From Capsaspora owczarzaki ATCC 30864 (Eukaryota; Opisthokonta; Filasterea), in contig NW_011887298.1 in NCBI RefSeq assembly GCF_000151315.2, positions 936,530 to 1,000,529 on the forward strand: a stretch of DNA of 64,000 nt. Reading direction: 5' to 3'. Positions within the stretch are counted from its first letter, which is position 1; every line of letters starts with the position of its first letter. Below are positions 1 through 10,016 of the stretch, in pieces. Under the pieces are notes generated by a model. The model was not told where the DNA came from. It made no database searches and saw only the letters and a list, made by a program, of their open reading frames with translations. Position numbers and translations under genes: made by a program.

Positions 1-2
1 CC

Positions 3-83
3 AGCACTGCAATTGCGCCTCCTCAGCCTCGGCGGACGCGAGCTGCGTCTTCCGCACCAGCCTCAGCTACTCCATCGTCGTAG
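3..83 (+). CDS. C-terminal tail of an upstream gene (partial)
   Basis: An open frame enters from the left edge and stops at TAG (81-83). It would encode about 26 Ala/Ser/Pro-rich residues (STAIAPPQPRR... ending SATPSS). Composition and GC content resemble the coding DNA of the window, and the sequence turns at once into TTG/GTTT repeats typical of its spacers. Another frame stays open for longer but runs into the simple repeat, so this assignment is tentative. No function can be given. Confidence 0.3.
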   Translation, partial: STAIAPPQPRRTRAASSAPASATPSS

Positions 84-646
84 TGGTGTTAGTTGATGAT
101 GTTGTTGTTGTTTGTTGTTTGTTGTTTGTTTGTTTGTTTGTTCTGTCCCTAATTGTACCAACAAGTCCCTTGAAAAATCCGATCATACAGTATGAAAAAA
201 CCGGTATTACGATACGAAACTATGCTCCCCACAATCCCATCCACAAGTAGCTCAATCGTCCAAAGAAGACGAGTGTATTTCCCCCTCTCTCTCTCTCTTT
301 GACTATAATCCTCCTTCCAACTGAAACCGAACTCTTTCTTTCTCTCTCAATCTTCAGCGTCTGTCTCTTCTTCTTCGTCATCGGTCGACTACACCTCCCA
401 GATTTTTTTTTTCTACCTTTTTCCCTTCCAATTTCAATGCTCCAGCTCCAGCTCCATTCATTCACTTCAGTTCCCATTTTTTCCATCGCGTACCAACACT
501 CACCAAACGTTTGGACGTGGCTACTTTTTTTTCTACCCCACACAAAGTCCAATACAAAGCCAAACAAGCCAAAACCCCCACTTCCTTTTGACTTTGGCTG
601 GTTGTCTCGCTGGTTGTTTGCCGACTATTTTGCGACTCTGATCAAC
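84..646. other. Spacer and 5' leader of the next gene
   Basis: A GTT/GTTTGTTT simple repeat fills about 92-141. A CT-rich stretch follows (about 281-345). The frame of the next gene is open back to about 299, but this part encodes Phe/Leu/Pro-rich sequence of UTR-like composition. No other gene was seen. Confidence 0.5.
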
Positions 647-3175
647 ATGGCTGGTCTTCCGAGCCTGCTCAAGGTGGCGCTGAAGCGAGCGCAGCCGGCA
701 GTGCGAGCGGTGTGGACGTGTCTACGCCTCGTCCTGCAGCCGGCCGTCCTGCTCACCATCGCGCTGGTCTTCACGTCGTGGCGGATGTACGCCCAACTCA
801 ACGTGCGCTGCGGGTGGGACAATGGCGGCTCGTGGTCGGCTGGCCTCGCGTACGGACCGTCGCCCCTCGAGCTACGTCTGTCGCCGCTGCCCGCCATCGA
901 CTGCGCGCTGGTCTCGGACGAGCTGGTGACGTTCGTCGCAGATCCGTTCCTGCTCAACTACCCGAAGGGAACGCACAACTGGTACATGTTCTTTGAGGCC
1001 AAGCACGCCGAGTCCTGGCATGGCGACATTGGCATGGCCACCAGCAGAGACAATGGCGCTTCGTGGGCCTACTCGAACATTGTGCTGAACGAGAACTTTC
1101 ACCTGTCGTACCCGTTTACCATTTCGGACGTGACCGTGCAAGGGACGCCGTCCGCCAATCTGGCCGACCAGTACTTTATGCCCGAATCCGGCGCCATCCA
1201 GGAAATTCGTCTGTACGGTCCCGACCTGCAGCTGGATCCCGCCAGGCATCCGGCAGGAGTGTATTCGTCGGATACGCCCAAGCCAATGACGCAGTGGGTG
1301 CATGTGCACACCTTGATGAGTGGAAAGCCATTCCTCGACTCGAGCCTGATTTGGCACGACGATCGCTGGTGGCTGTGGACGGCTGTCAACAAGGAGCTCT
1401 TGCTCTACTACAGCGAGCCTGGTCCGACTGCTGCGCCTGGCTCCCATCCAAACTCACTGCTCAGCGTTACTTGGCACCTCCACCCGAAAAGCCCGCTGCG
1501 CGACTCGTCCTGCTCGTGGTGGCGTCCGGGCGGCCGCCCCATTGTCTATCGCGACCATGTGTATCTCATGGCACAAGACGACACCGTTACCTATGGTGGA
1601 TCCGTCCGCATTCTCCGCGTCACCGAGCTCAACACCACCAGCTACAAGGAAAAGTCCGTTCGCTCCATTGTCCCCGCCGATCTTGTCGCTGGGCGATTCC
1701 CGTTCGACAAGGCCGGCATTCTCGATGATGATGATTACGACGATGACGACGAGCAGCATGCTGGGACTGCCGACGTGAACAAGGGCAACGTCGCCACGAT
1801 TGGCCGCATTCCCATTCCTTCCCTCGACCAGTACAACTACATTACGGAGGCTGGAGTGAAGCCGTTCGGGTGGGCGTCAAAGCGGCTCCATCACATTGAT
1901 GCGCAGGAGGTTTCGCCGGGAGTCTGGATTGCATCCGTGGACGGCGACAGTCAGGTGAACAAGGTGCTCATGTTCAAGGCGATTGCGATCGGTCTCTTGG
2001 TCGTCGTCTGCGCGATTTGTTACCACTACTCGCTCTTTGCGCGCATTCCCGCTGCTCGGCAGGTTCGTCTAGCGATGCTCGAGACGCGCCAGCGCGTGTC
2101 GAATCTCTCGACAACCGTCAAGGTGATTTTTGGGTTGGTGGCTTTTGCCCTTCTCGTGCGATTCCTCGTTGCCGGGCGCATGGACACGCGTGTTATTGTG
2201 AGCAGGCCCGATTCGCGGTTTGCACATGGGTACAATCCCGATGCAGGCGTCTTGTTTGACGGCGTTGAGAAGGATCTCGCGCCGTCGAACGGCAAAGTCA
2301 TCAAGATGGCCGCCAACCTGGACGAGTGCCAAATCACAATGATCACCAGCATGTACGATGTTGGCCGCGGCGAGTTTTCTGGCGAAACGCGTGGATTTGC
2401 CACTTACCTCGAGTACTTTAAGCAAATCCTCGAGCTCGACACTTGCATGGTGGTGCACGTCGACCCTTCTGTCGTGGACTTTGTTCGCAAGCACCGCGCG
2501 GCGCGGGCTTCGCGCACTGTCATTATTGCCGAAGAGTGGCAGGATTTGCTCTCCCGATACCCGTACCGAACAAAGATGCAAGCCATCATTGACGACAAGG
2601 AGTTCATGTCGCGCGTCAAGCGGCCCGGTCGCCCTGAAATGAAGCTTGTTGGGTACAATATCATCATGTTCAAAAAGGTGGATTGGGTGTACGACGCCGC
2701 CCGCTCCGACTACTTCCGCTCTCGGCAGTTCTTCTGGATGGACGGTGGGTATGGTCACGGCAAAATGATGGGCTTCCTCAAAGACCGCGTGTGGCCAGAC
2801 CCCAGCAAGGTCGAGGCACTTGTCAACGACCAGCAAACGTACATTCTGCGTGTCAAGGACTTTACACGAGAAATGTGCCAATCAGAGCGCGAAATGTTCA
2901 CCAGGCATGCCAAAACGGTTGCGGGCGGCTTTTTCGGTGGGTCGCGGCGAGCCATCCGCGCGCTCTACCCCGTCTTCCACCAGGCCATCCAGCGCTCCCT
3001 CACGGGTGGCTATATGGATGACGACCAAGCGGTCTTCTTTGCCGCATGGTGCGATCAGCCCGATCTCTTCACCTTTGAAGAGTGTCCAAGGAACTTCCTC
3101 TGCACGGGTCTGACCATCAAGCCGTGCTGGGACATGTGGAACTGTCCAGTGTATTACTTTGCCCCGGATGACTAA
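647..3175 (+). CDS. GINT1-type beta-propeller / HtrL-YibB domain fusion membrane protein
   Basis: Single exon, 842 aa from the ATG at 647, where codon use becomes coding-like. A membrane anchor lies at about residues 28-47 (VLQPAVLLTIALVFTSW). It is followed by a region with the signatures of the N-terminal beta-propeller of plant glucosamine inositolphosphorylceramide transferase (WYMFFEAK, GDIGMATSRDNGASW, HLSYPF, MPES). An acidic Asp run interrupts the domain near residue 362. Two more hydrophobic helices lie at about 441-466 and 491-511. Residues about 560-815 look like the HtrL/YibB family (ITMITSMYDVGRG, YNIIMFKK, FFWMDGGYG, AGGFFGGS), a bacterial family of predicted sugar-transfer proteins. 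I infer a Golgi or ER lumenal, possibly two-module glycosyltransferase. In plants the propeller is joined to a GT64 domain instead, so this pairing is unusual. Substrate unknown. Confidence 0.72.
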   Translation: MAGLPSLLKVALKRAQPAVRAVWTCLRLVLQPAVLLTIALVFTSWRMYAQLNVRCGWDNGGSWSAGLAYGPSPLELRLSPLPAIDCALVSDELVTFVADPFLLNYPKGTHNWYMFFEAKHAESWHGDIGMATSRDNGASWAYSNIVLNENFHLSYPFTISDVTVQGTPSANLADQYFMPESGAIQEIRLYGPDLQLDPARHPAGVYSSDTPKPMTQWVHVHTLMSGKPFLDSSLIWHDDRWWLWTAVNKELLLYYSEPGPTAAPGSHPNSLLSVTWHLHPKSPLRDSSCSWWRPGGRPIVYRDHVYLMAQDDTVTYGGSVRILRVTELNTTSYKEKSVRSIVPADLVAGRFPFDKAGILDDDDYDDDDEQHAGTADVNKGNVATIGRIPIPSLDQYNYITEAGVKPFGWASKRLHHIDAQEVSPGVWIASVDGDSQVNKVLMFKAIAIGLLVVVCAICYHYSLFARIPAARQVRLAMLETRQRVSNLSTTVKVIFGLVAFALLVRFLVAGRMDTRVIVSRPDSRFAHGYNPDAGVLFDGVEKDLAPSNGKVIKMAANLDECQITMITSMYDVGRGEFSGETRGFATYLEYFKQILELDTCMVVHVDPSVVDFVRKHRAARASRTVIIAEEWQDLLSRYPYRTKMQAIIDDKEFMSRVKRPGRPEMKLVGYNIIMFKKVDWVYDAARSDYFRSRQFFWMDGGYGHGKMMGFLKDRVWPDPSKVEALVNDQQTYILRVKDFTREMCQSEREMFTRHAKTVAGGFFGGSRRAIRALYPVFHQAIQRSLTGGYMDDDQAVFFAAWCDQPDLFTFEECPRNFLCTGLTIKPCWDMWNCPVYYFAPDD

Positions 3176-3956
3176 GCCCTTTAAGTTTTTTTTCGTTTTG
3201 ATCGACCGTGCCGGGAAGATGAGCAAACAAACAGGTTTTTGCTTTTGTGCTTGTTGCTTTTGCCTGCCTTGCGCTTGTCGGTGTTTTCGTGGTAATATTA
3301 TTTTTGTGCGGTTTTGCTGTCTGTCTGATCCGACTCTCGTCCCACTACTTGCTGCATTTCCCAGTTACTGGAATTGGCAATGGCTCAGTCGTTTCACTAA
3401 GGTTTGGGTTGTGAGCACATTTTTGAAAAATCGGCGCGCTCTCGTGTTGTTTGCTTGTCGCTTTCCGCTTTCGGCCCGGCCGCCGCGCGCAGTCTTCGCT
3501 CTTCGACGAGCAGCACGAGTTCGCCTTTCATGCTGCAACTCTGACTTTGGCATCCGCACTCACGCATCGCAACGCCACGACTCGCGCAGCAGGGAAACAA
3601 ATCCACACACACAAAAAAAAAAACAAAAAAAACCGTTGGAAAATGGTTTCAAAATCCAAAAACGCGGGAAAAACGCGTGGTTTGAAATTACGCTTCTCTT
3701 TCTTCTTTCTTGCTCGGCGTCTCGTCTCGTTTCAGTCGCGTTGTCTGATTCTGTGACGATTGCAAAAGGAAGGCGACCGTTGGAAACCTGAAGACTGACT
3801 CTTGTCTCAAAATCCTCAAATCCTCAATTCGCGCTTTCAAATCGTTTTGTGGCTCTTGTTTTTGGATCGGTTTCAAACGTTTTCTGACTTTTTGTTGTTT
3901 TTTGTTTTTCGATTTTTATCATTTTGAAACAGAATAATACATCATCGTCCAACACA
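3176..3956. other. Intergenic spacer
   Basis: T-rich and A-rich tracts, including an A/CA run at about 3604-3632. No coding exon was recognised. A polypyrimidine stretch ending in an AG at about 3931-3932, just before the next ATG, could be a 5' UTR splice acceptor. Confidence 0.4.
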
Positions 3957-4661
3957 ATGTCCGCCGTCTCGTACAACCACCTGACCGACAAGGAAATCCA
4001 CGAAGAGCTGCTTCGCTACGGCGAGGATATGGTCGTCGGTGCCAGCACTCGCAAGTTGGCTGTGAGCAAGCTTCAGAAGCTCCAGGCTGCCGGCGCGTCG
4101 TCGCCTGCTCGCTCCAAGTCGCCCTCGCGATCCAAGTCGCCCTCGCGCACTGCGGCGCCAAAGTCGCCTGCTCGCGCCAAGTCCCCCTCGCGCTCCCGAT
4201 CGCCTTCGCGCGCCGCTGCTGCTGCCGAGGAGAGCCCCAAGCGTTCTACCGCTGCCACTCGCGTTGGTCGCGCACTCGCTGCTGAGGCCGACGAGATCGC
4301 TGCCGTCCCCACCCCCACCAGGAAGAGCCGCACCTCCGCCTCGCCTAGCCGATCGCCTGCTCGCGTGTCCAAGACCGCGGCTGGCCGTGCCAAGCAGTCC
4401 GAGGAGTTTGAAGAGGAGGTTATCGTTGAAAAGATCAAGCCAATCAGCCCTGCCAAGTCCCGTGGCACGAAGACCGCCGCGGTCGACAACGCCTCGAACA
4501 ACGCAGCCCAGATTGGCTACACTCTTCTTGCCGTGTTTGCCTTTGTCTTGCTGCTGTTCGTCGTCTTCCACTTTGACGGCTTGCAGTGCCTCCGGCAATG
4601 GGTTGAGTCCTTCAAGGCCTCTGGCGCCATGGCCATCGAGAATGCTTCCACCAAGCAGTAA
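3957..4661 (+). CDS. LEM-domain tail-anchored inner nuclear membrane protein
   Basis: Single exon, 234 aa. Residues about 8-43 (LTDKEIHEELLRYG...ASTRKLAVSKLQKL) match the LEM fold found in emerin, LAP2 and MAN1, which binds the chromatin protein BAF in animals. A basic linker follows, with repeated SPSRSKSPSR and SPARAKSPSR units, like the RS-type linkers of nuclear membrane proteins such as the lamin B receptor. A single hydrophobic helix sits at about 186-206 (IGYTLLAVFAFVLLLFVVF), followed by 28 residues, a tail-anchor topology. The inferred role is tethering chromatin to the inner nuclear membrane. The start at 3957 was chosen over an in-frame ATG 33 bp upstream because homology begins there; the upstream residues are Asn/Ser filler. 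Confidence 0.7.
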   Translation: MSAVSYNHLTDKEIHEELLRYGEDMVVGASTRKLAVSKLQKLQAAGASSPARSKSPSRSKSPSRTAAPKSPARAKSPSRSRSPSRAAAAAEESPKRSTAATRVGRALAAEADEIAAVPTPTRKSRTSASPSRSPARVSKTAAGRAKQSEEFEEEVIVEKIKPISPAKSRGTKTAAVDNASNNAAQIGYTLLAVFAFVLLLFVVFHFDGLQCLRQWVESFKASGAMAIENASTKQ

Positions 4662-5146
4662 CGATGAACACCAAAACTAGAAAGAACGAAAAAAAAAAAA
4701 AACTCAAGATTTCGTAAATCGAACAAACAAAAACGAGCAAACAACCAAAAGGAGGACAAAACATGGTCTCTTTCGAGTTGTTTGAGTTTGTCAAGGTTAA
4801 CACTGCAGTTGATTCGTGAATATGTATGTGCGCTGTCGTGTCTCGAGCTGTGTGATAAGTGGGTAGATTGTGTGTTTTTTGTGCTGTCGTTTGAGTGAGT
4901 TGCCTGTTGTGATGATGAAGTATTGGCGAAAGTTTGATGATTTTTCAGTACAGTACATTGCGCTTTTTTTTTTCAACTTGTTCGATTTTGACTGTAGGTG
5001 AAACCTTGCGGAAAATGAAAAAGTAAAAACCAAAAGGAATATTCATACAATACGAAAACGATACACACACAACAAAAAAACCGCTGTACGCAAAAACCGA
5101 CTACCAGAAGGAAACCAAAAGCCCCCTCCTCCGACGTTGGTAGTGT
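4662..5146. other. Convergent intergenic region
   Basis: Lies between the 3' ends of the LEM-domain gene (plus) and the Rieske oxygenase gene (minus). AT-rich, with A and T tracts consistent with two 3' UTRs. No gene recognised. Confidence 0.5.
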
Positions 5147-6640
5147 TTACCAATCCAACGATGTGGGCTCAATAACATCCCGGCTCGACTCGGAGTAGAA
5201 CTGGGAATACCATCGTCGCCACTTTCCGATGAGGGAGTCCTCGGGAATAAGAAGCGGCTTGTCAACAAAGCACTTGTTGTTCCAAATCATAATGTCGCGC
5301 TCCACTTGCAGCGCCTCGCTGAGCATGACAAACTTGGCAAACCAGGTGGGGACCTTCCACTCTGCGTAGACGGTGTGCACGACGAGCTGCTCCATGGGAG
5401 CAACGGGAGTCACGCTCTGAATAAAGACACCCTGGCCGAAAAGCGAGCGCCACTTGAGATAGACAAGCGCGGGGCCGATCTGCTGCGCCGAGACGTAAAA
5501 GTTAAGCGGGGAGAAGATAATGCCAAAGATGGTCATCTGGTGCACCAGCTCCAAGAAGCCAATGTGCTTGTCAATGCCTTCGCCGGGAGTCCAGCTGGCA
5601 TCCCACACGTGCTCGCCGATCGCTTGGAAGCGCGGGCCACCTTCGGTGCGGGTTGCGCGCAGGTCGGTGCCGGAGGCCATGAGGGGCGAGTGCACATGCT
5701 TGAGGTGGGCAATGTCGGCGCCATTCTCGGGCACTTCCTGGATGTGAGCGTTAATGTTGTGTTCAGTGTAGCCGCGGAAGGTCCAGGAGCCGCTGTTGAC
5801 CTCCTCGAGCGACGGGGGGAACCAGGCCGGCTCGCGGTTTTCAGCGTCAAACCACACGAGCACGTGCGAGTTGGTCTCGAGCGACGTCCACTTGCGCGTC
5901 TTGGCAAATTCGGGGACCTTGGTGGCGTACGGGATGTTGGTGCACTTGCCATCGTGGTTGAACGTCCAGCCATGGAAGGGGCACTCGATTTCGTTGCCCT
6001 TGACCTTGCCGCCGATGCCGAGGTTGGCGCCCAAGTGCGGGCAGTACGCGTCGAGCACGCTGACGCGCTTGTCCTCGCCGCGGAAGACAACAAAGTGCTG
6101 GCCGAGCGCGTCAATGTTCTTGACGTCCTTGACTTTCAGATCGCGCGAGTCGCACAGGCGATACCAGCCGTTGGGAAACGGAGGAGGGAGGTTGCCACGC
6201 TTGCGGCGCAGCTTGGTGTCCATGGCAAGCTTTTCGTTGCTGCGGCGCTTTTCCTGGATGTAGCCAATCTCCTCCATGCGGCGGATCAGCACAAACGGCA
6301 CAAACAGAGCGCGGAAGGCAAAGACGATGGCGGCAATTCCGCCCACCACCGTCAGAATCAGGTAGAGCCAGTTTTCACGAGCAAAATGCATCGCCTCGCC
6401 AGACTCGATTGCGTGCGGAATGGCCTCTGTAATGTTGCGAATGCTGGGCGCAACGCTGGCAAAGATGGCCGATGCCGTCGACACCAAGAATCCCTGTCGT
6501 TCCTGGACGAAATGGTGATGTGCTTGCTGTGGCAGGCCATCCGACTCGGATGATGCTGAGGCTGACAAGTCTGCCATCACGGCCGCGGCCAATGCGACGA
6601 CGCCCGCTGTTGCAACGCACAAGGTTGACTTTGTCACCAT
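5147..6640 (-). CDS. Rieske cholesterol 7-desaturase, DAF-36/Neverland type
   Basis: Single exon, 497 aa, length typical of the family. A hydrophobic N-terminus is followed by a transmembrane helix at about residues 91-117. The Rieske 2Fe-2S site is intact: C200-P-H202 and C220-P-F-H223. The mononuclear iron motif follows as NGADIAHLKHVH (D309, H312, H317). In nematodes and insects this family converts cholesterol to 7-dehydrocholesterol in the ER as the first step toward steroid hormones. Here a role in sterol modification is inferred from the family. The start at 6640 was chosen because the open frame further upstream is low-complexity leader. The gene is convergent with the LEM-domain gene and preceded by 1.4 kb without genes. 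Confidence 0.85.
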   Translation of the reverse strand: MVTKSTLCVATAGVVALAAAVMADLSASASSESDGLPQQAHHHFVQERQGFLVSTASAIFASVAPSIRNITEAIPHAIESGEAMHFARENWLYLILTVVGGIAAIVFAFRALFVPFVLIRRMEEIGYIQEKRRSNEKLAMDTKLRRKRGNLPPPFPNGWYRLCDSRDLKVKDVKNIDALGQHFVVFRGEDKRVSVLDAYCPHLGANLGIGGKVKGNEIECPFHGWTFNHDGKCTNIPYATKVPEFAKTRKWTSLETNSHVLVWFDAENREPAWFPPSLEEVNSGSWTFRGYTEHNINAHIQEVPENGADIAHLKHVHSPLMASGTDLRATRTEGGPRFQAIGEHVWDASWTPGEGIDKHIGFLELVHQMTIFGIIFSPLNFYVSAQQIGPALVYLKWRSLFGQGVFIQSVTPVAPMEQLVVHTVYAEWKVPTWFAKFVMLSEALQVERDIMIWNNKCFVDKPLLIPEDSLIGKWRRWYSQFYSESSRDVIEPTSLDW

Positions 6641-8018
6641 CGTGAGGAACAAAAAGAGTCGACCTAAAGAAAAAAAAAACCTGTGGCAGACATTTGGCAG
6701 ACATTGGAGAACAAGTGAGTAAAAGTTGGGTTGTTGATATTCACAAAAGTGTGACAAGTGCGCTTTTGCAAACCACATGTCAAAGAAAAGCCAAGAAAAA
6801 AACGAGATGAGCTGCAATAGCGGAGAAAGAGCGAAAATAGGGCAAAGCGGATGATAAAAAATGAAAAGCGAGCAGGTTTTTCGCAACAGTGCATTAGATT
6901 GGACACTCGCTAACCCTCGCTCCTCTTTGTATCAACTGAGGTTTGTCGCTTTTGCAAGTCTGAATGAGAGAGCGACGAGGTTGAACGTGGTCATGCTCCG
7001 GAAGTCGATGATGACTCAATCTTCGCATCTCGCCACACACACACACACAGAAACAAGAAAAAAAAAACCTGGTGATCCACCCATGCGAAAGTCGTTTTAC
7101 AAAAAGTGTTTGTGCTTTATGATTCCCGTTTGCAACCAGCATTCATTGACCCGCATATGTGAACACACACACACACACGCACATTGTGTTGTACTGGCAA
7201 ATGCTTGAAGCATATGGCCTCTGTCGCTCTCGCACTCCCCAATCTCAGACGTTTCCCATTTTTCATTTCTCGCGTTTTTGCACCTCAGGTTCAACAAGTG
7301 CGACTCGATTTGCCTGCTCGTTGTTTTGGTGCTGTTGTTGCATCCTCAGAGTGTCAGGAAGGGGGCGCGTTACGCAGTGCGTGTGAGAAATGGGAGAGGG
7401 CTCATGGGGCTTGAGGGAGGGCATAGGGCGCAGTCGGCGCTGCTGGCCAATGAGACGCGAGCGAACAATGCTCCACGTGAAATTAGTCGGCATTTGTGAT
7501 GTTTGCTGCTATTGAAGGCGAATTGGGGGCGCTCTTCCAACGACCATTGGATGCCACGACATCCACTCTTTGACATTGAAAACGCAACTTCACTCGAATG
7601 GAAAAAAACAACGCGAGGGAACAAAACGATGAATGAAAAACAAGAGCGTTGTTGGGGGGGAAAAAAACGAGAATTTTTTTTTTTTTTTTTTGGTTTTTTT
7701 GGTTTTTTGGTTTTTTTTGGTTTTTTTGGTTTTACCGCAAATAAAAATAAAAACTGAACTTTTTTTGTTCGGTTTTGGAGTGGCGTTTTTTTTTTTCGAT
7801 TTTGAAGCAAGTCGAGGGTGCGAGTTGAGGGTTGGAGTGGAGCGAGCAAAGGGGGGGGGGGAAAGGAGAAAAAAAAAAGATACTGAAAGAAACGAAAACC
7901 GACGTTGCGTTTCACATTGAACAGAAACAACGCACACACACTCACATAGCACAAAGAGTCGAAAAACAGCAAAACAACAAAAAAAAAAACAGAACAAACC
8001 AAAAGACATGCAAGAAAA
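6641..8018. other. Intergenic region with homopolymer tracts
   Basis: Upstream of the Rieske gene and downstream of YKT6, both on the minus strand. It holds CA repeats (about 7035-7049 and 7165-7182), a long T/G run (about 7674-7730), a G run (about 7852-7861) and several A runs. Open frames here encode only Lys- or Phe-rich low-complexity peptides. No gene seen. Confidence 0.5.
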
Positions 8019-9579
8019 TTACATCACAATGCAGCATTGACTGTTGGCCTTCTTGGCTTGCCCGAAAAAGACCTTGGAGCTGGCGCTCAAGTCGTTCGAT
8101 CGCTCGACGAGGTTGTCAATCTTCTCGCCGCGACCAATGACAGACTCGATTGTCTTGTGCTGTGTGTCAAGAACAGGGTGGACGGGGATGGGCGAGAAAC
8201 GGCCAGCAAGTGAGCAAACAACGACAGACAAGAAATTCTCAAAGCAACGGCGGCAACAACGACTTCATCAAGCACAATCCAACATGCAGATCAAGCACCC
8301 TTCAACCAAAATGACCACCACCGACCACCACCACTGACCACCGACCAGCATATTTTGGCCAAAACTCACCAAAACAATCTTGGTCTCGTCAAGATCGCGC
8401 TGAACTCGCAACAGAGCGTCCGCCTCGGCCGGGTTTTGATACTTGGTCAGCATAGTCTCGATTTCAGGGAATGGCAAGTCGCGGGCGGTCGCTCGGTCGA
8501 CCGTTTCCTTTGTATACTTGGCCGTGAACTGCTCCAGGGACTTGGTGATTACAGAGAAGGCCACACGCTTGTCGTACTCTGAGTCGGCGATAACAATGCC
8601 AGTGTATCCGTCCTCGCGAGCATGGCAGAAGAATACGTAGGCTGTCAGGCGTTGAGGAGAGACGAAAAGGTGCAAAAAAAAAATGACACGCTGAGGTTTA
8701 ACAACAGCAACCAGGGGGTAAATGGTGTGTGTCATCGACATGACGCAAACACTGTACCTTGCTCTGAAACGGCGTTGCGAGTGCCAGGTGCTGTTCGCTC
8801 GCCAATTGTCTTGGAGAAGAAGTGCATAAACTCACGAACGCTGTTCACACCAAGCGAAACCAAAACAAAAAGCAGACAAAACCCCACAGAACGAAACAAC
8901 AACGTTAGAACAGATTGCCCAAAACCCAAGATCGTTGTGTCACAGCGCTGGGACGTTGAGAGAGGGGTCGGCAATGCTAAAAAACGGTTTTCGCTGGGGC
9001 TATCTCTTCCACTGTCGAGCACCTGGCTCCCAACTTTGCTGGCCGTTCTCGTCCACCGGGCTCGTTTGACTGAATCAAGACCCAGAACAAAGTCCTGAGA
9101 GAGCACTCGCAGCACGCCCTCGTCGTGGAACAAGCAGCGAAACGCAAAACCAGAATCAGTAGGAACCACGCCGACCCCCTCGTCCTCAGTCCTCCCCTTC
9201 TCCCAGCGGGCGACAGTGTTCGAGCACCCAAAAAGCCGCGGGGTTCTTCAGACACTTTGCTATTGCTGAATGGAAGGTCGGTTGAGAAGTGCCAGAGTGC
9301 ACCTCGTCAGCGATACAGCCGGCAGCGACCAAGACGTCATAGAACGAACTGCCTCGTTGGCGTTCCCCCACCCCTACCCCGCCTCACACCCTCTCAACCT
9401 CCCTCCACTCGACGTGCTTGCTGCGCCACGAAATAAAACTCGGTGGGTGGGAAGCCGTTGGGGGAGTCAGGTCACCTTGAACGTTCAAAGTAGCCAAAGT
9501 CAGCAACGTTGGTCGCAGTCGCAACCAGCTTCAGGTTGGCGCCCGATCGCTGGTACAAAATGATGGCGTAGAGCTTCAT
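8019..9579 (-). CDS. YKT6: R-SNARE YKT6 (longin SNARE)
   Basis: Four exons on the minus strand: 9476-9579, 8758-8840, 8370-8641 and 8019-8159. All have GT/AG borders and compatible phases, giving 199 aa (human 198). The longin domain starts [13 protein letters not shown] and continues through [19 protein letters not shown] and [22 protein letters not shown]. The SNARE core in the last exon ([20 protein letters not shown]) has the central Arg. The C-terminus is CCIVM, the Cys-Cys-aliphatic-aliphatic-X lipidation signal of Ykt6. The protein acts in ER-Golgi, endosomal and vacuolar or lysosomal fusion and cycles on and off membranes by lipidation. It is head-to-head with the small gene starting at 10017. 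Confidence 0.93.
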
Positions 9580-10016
9580 TGGAGAAGGAAAAAACAAAAA
9601 TAAAATAAAGAGTGGCTTCAAGACTGGATGCGGCGAGTATCTTTTTGGAATAGAGTGAAGTTCGAGTCGCGGAAAGTTGAACAAAACCGAGCTCGCTCTA
9701 GCGTACTCGTGCCATGGCCTCTATGCACTTGTGCTGGTGTCAAGAACATACAAGAGCTCTCGCGTGATATTCTCCGGGCAGCAGGAGCACACCCATGCAC
9801 GTTAAAGATCGACAATGCACAAAATTAAGATCCAGGCTGAAATTCAGGTCTTTGGAACGTCGACCCACTCCCCAGCATCACCACCCCCTTCACGGCATCT
9901 TGACAATCTTTCAAATGCGAGCATGATGCTCGAGTGGAAACGGAAAAGGATGGATCACAAACCAAAGCCGATCAAAAATCCAGTCTTTTTTTTGTGCGAA
10001 ACCACTTCTACCAACA
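9580..10016. promoter_or_regulatory. Shared divergent promoter region
   Basis: 437 bp between the start codons of YKT6 (minus) and the small two-helix gene (plus). No clear TATA box or other core element was recognised. The role is inferred from gene orientation only. Confidence 0.4.

Noticed and set aside
299-646. N-terminal extension of the propeller/HtrL gene by 116 codons
   Set aside because: The extension is Phe/Ser/Leu/Pro low complexity with UTR-like T-rich DNA; homology and a good membrane anchor start after the ATG at 647.
2069-2881. 270-codon open frame on the minus strand
   Set aside because: It lies antisense within the conserved HtrL-type coding region and has no family features; it reflects GC-rich codon usage.
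5306-6553. 415-codon plus-strand open frame
   Set aside because: Antisense to the Rieske desaturase, whose metal-binding motifs prove the minus-strand frame.
7503-8002. Lys- and Phe-rich open frames around the T/G runs
   Set aside because: They consist of translated homopolymers and show no conserved sequence.
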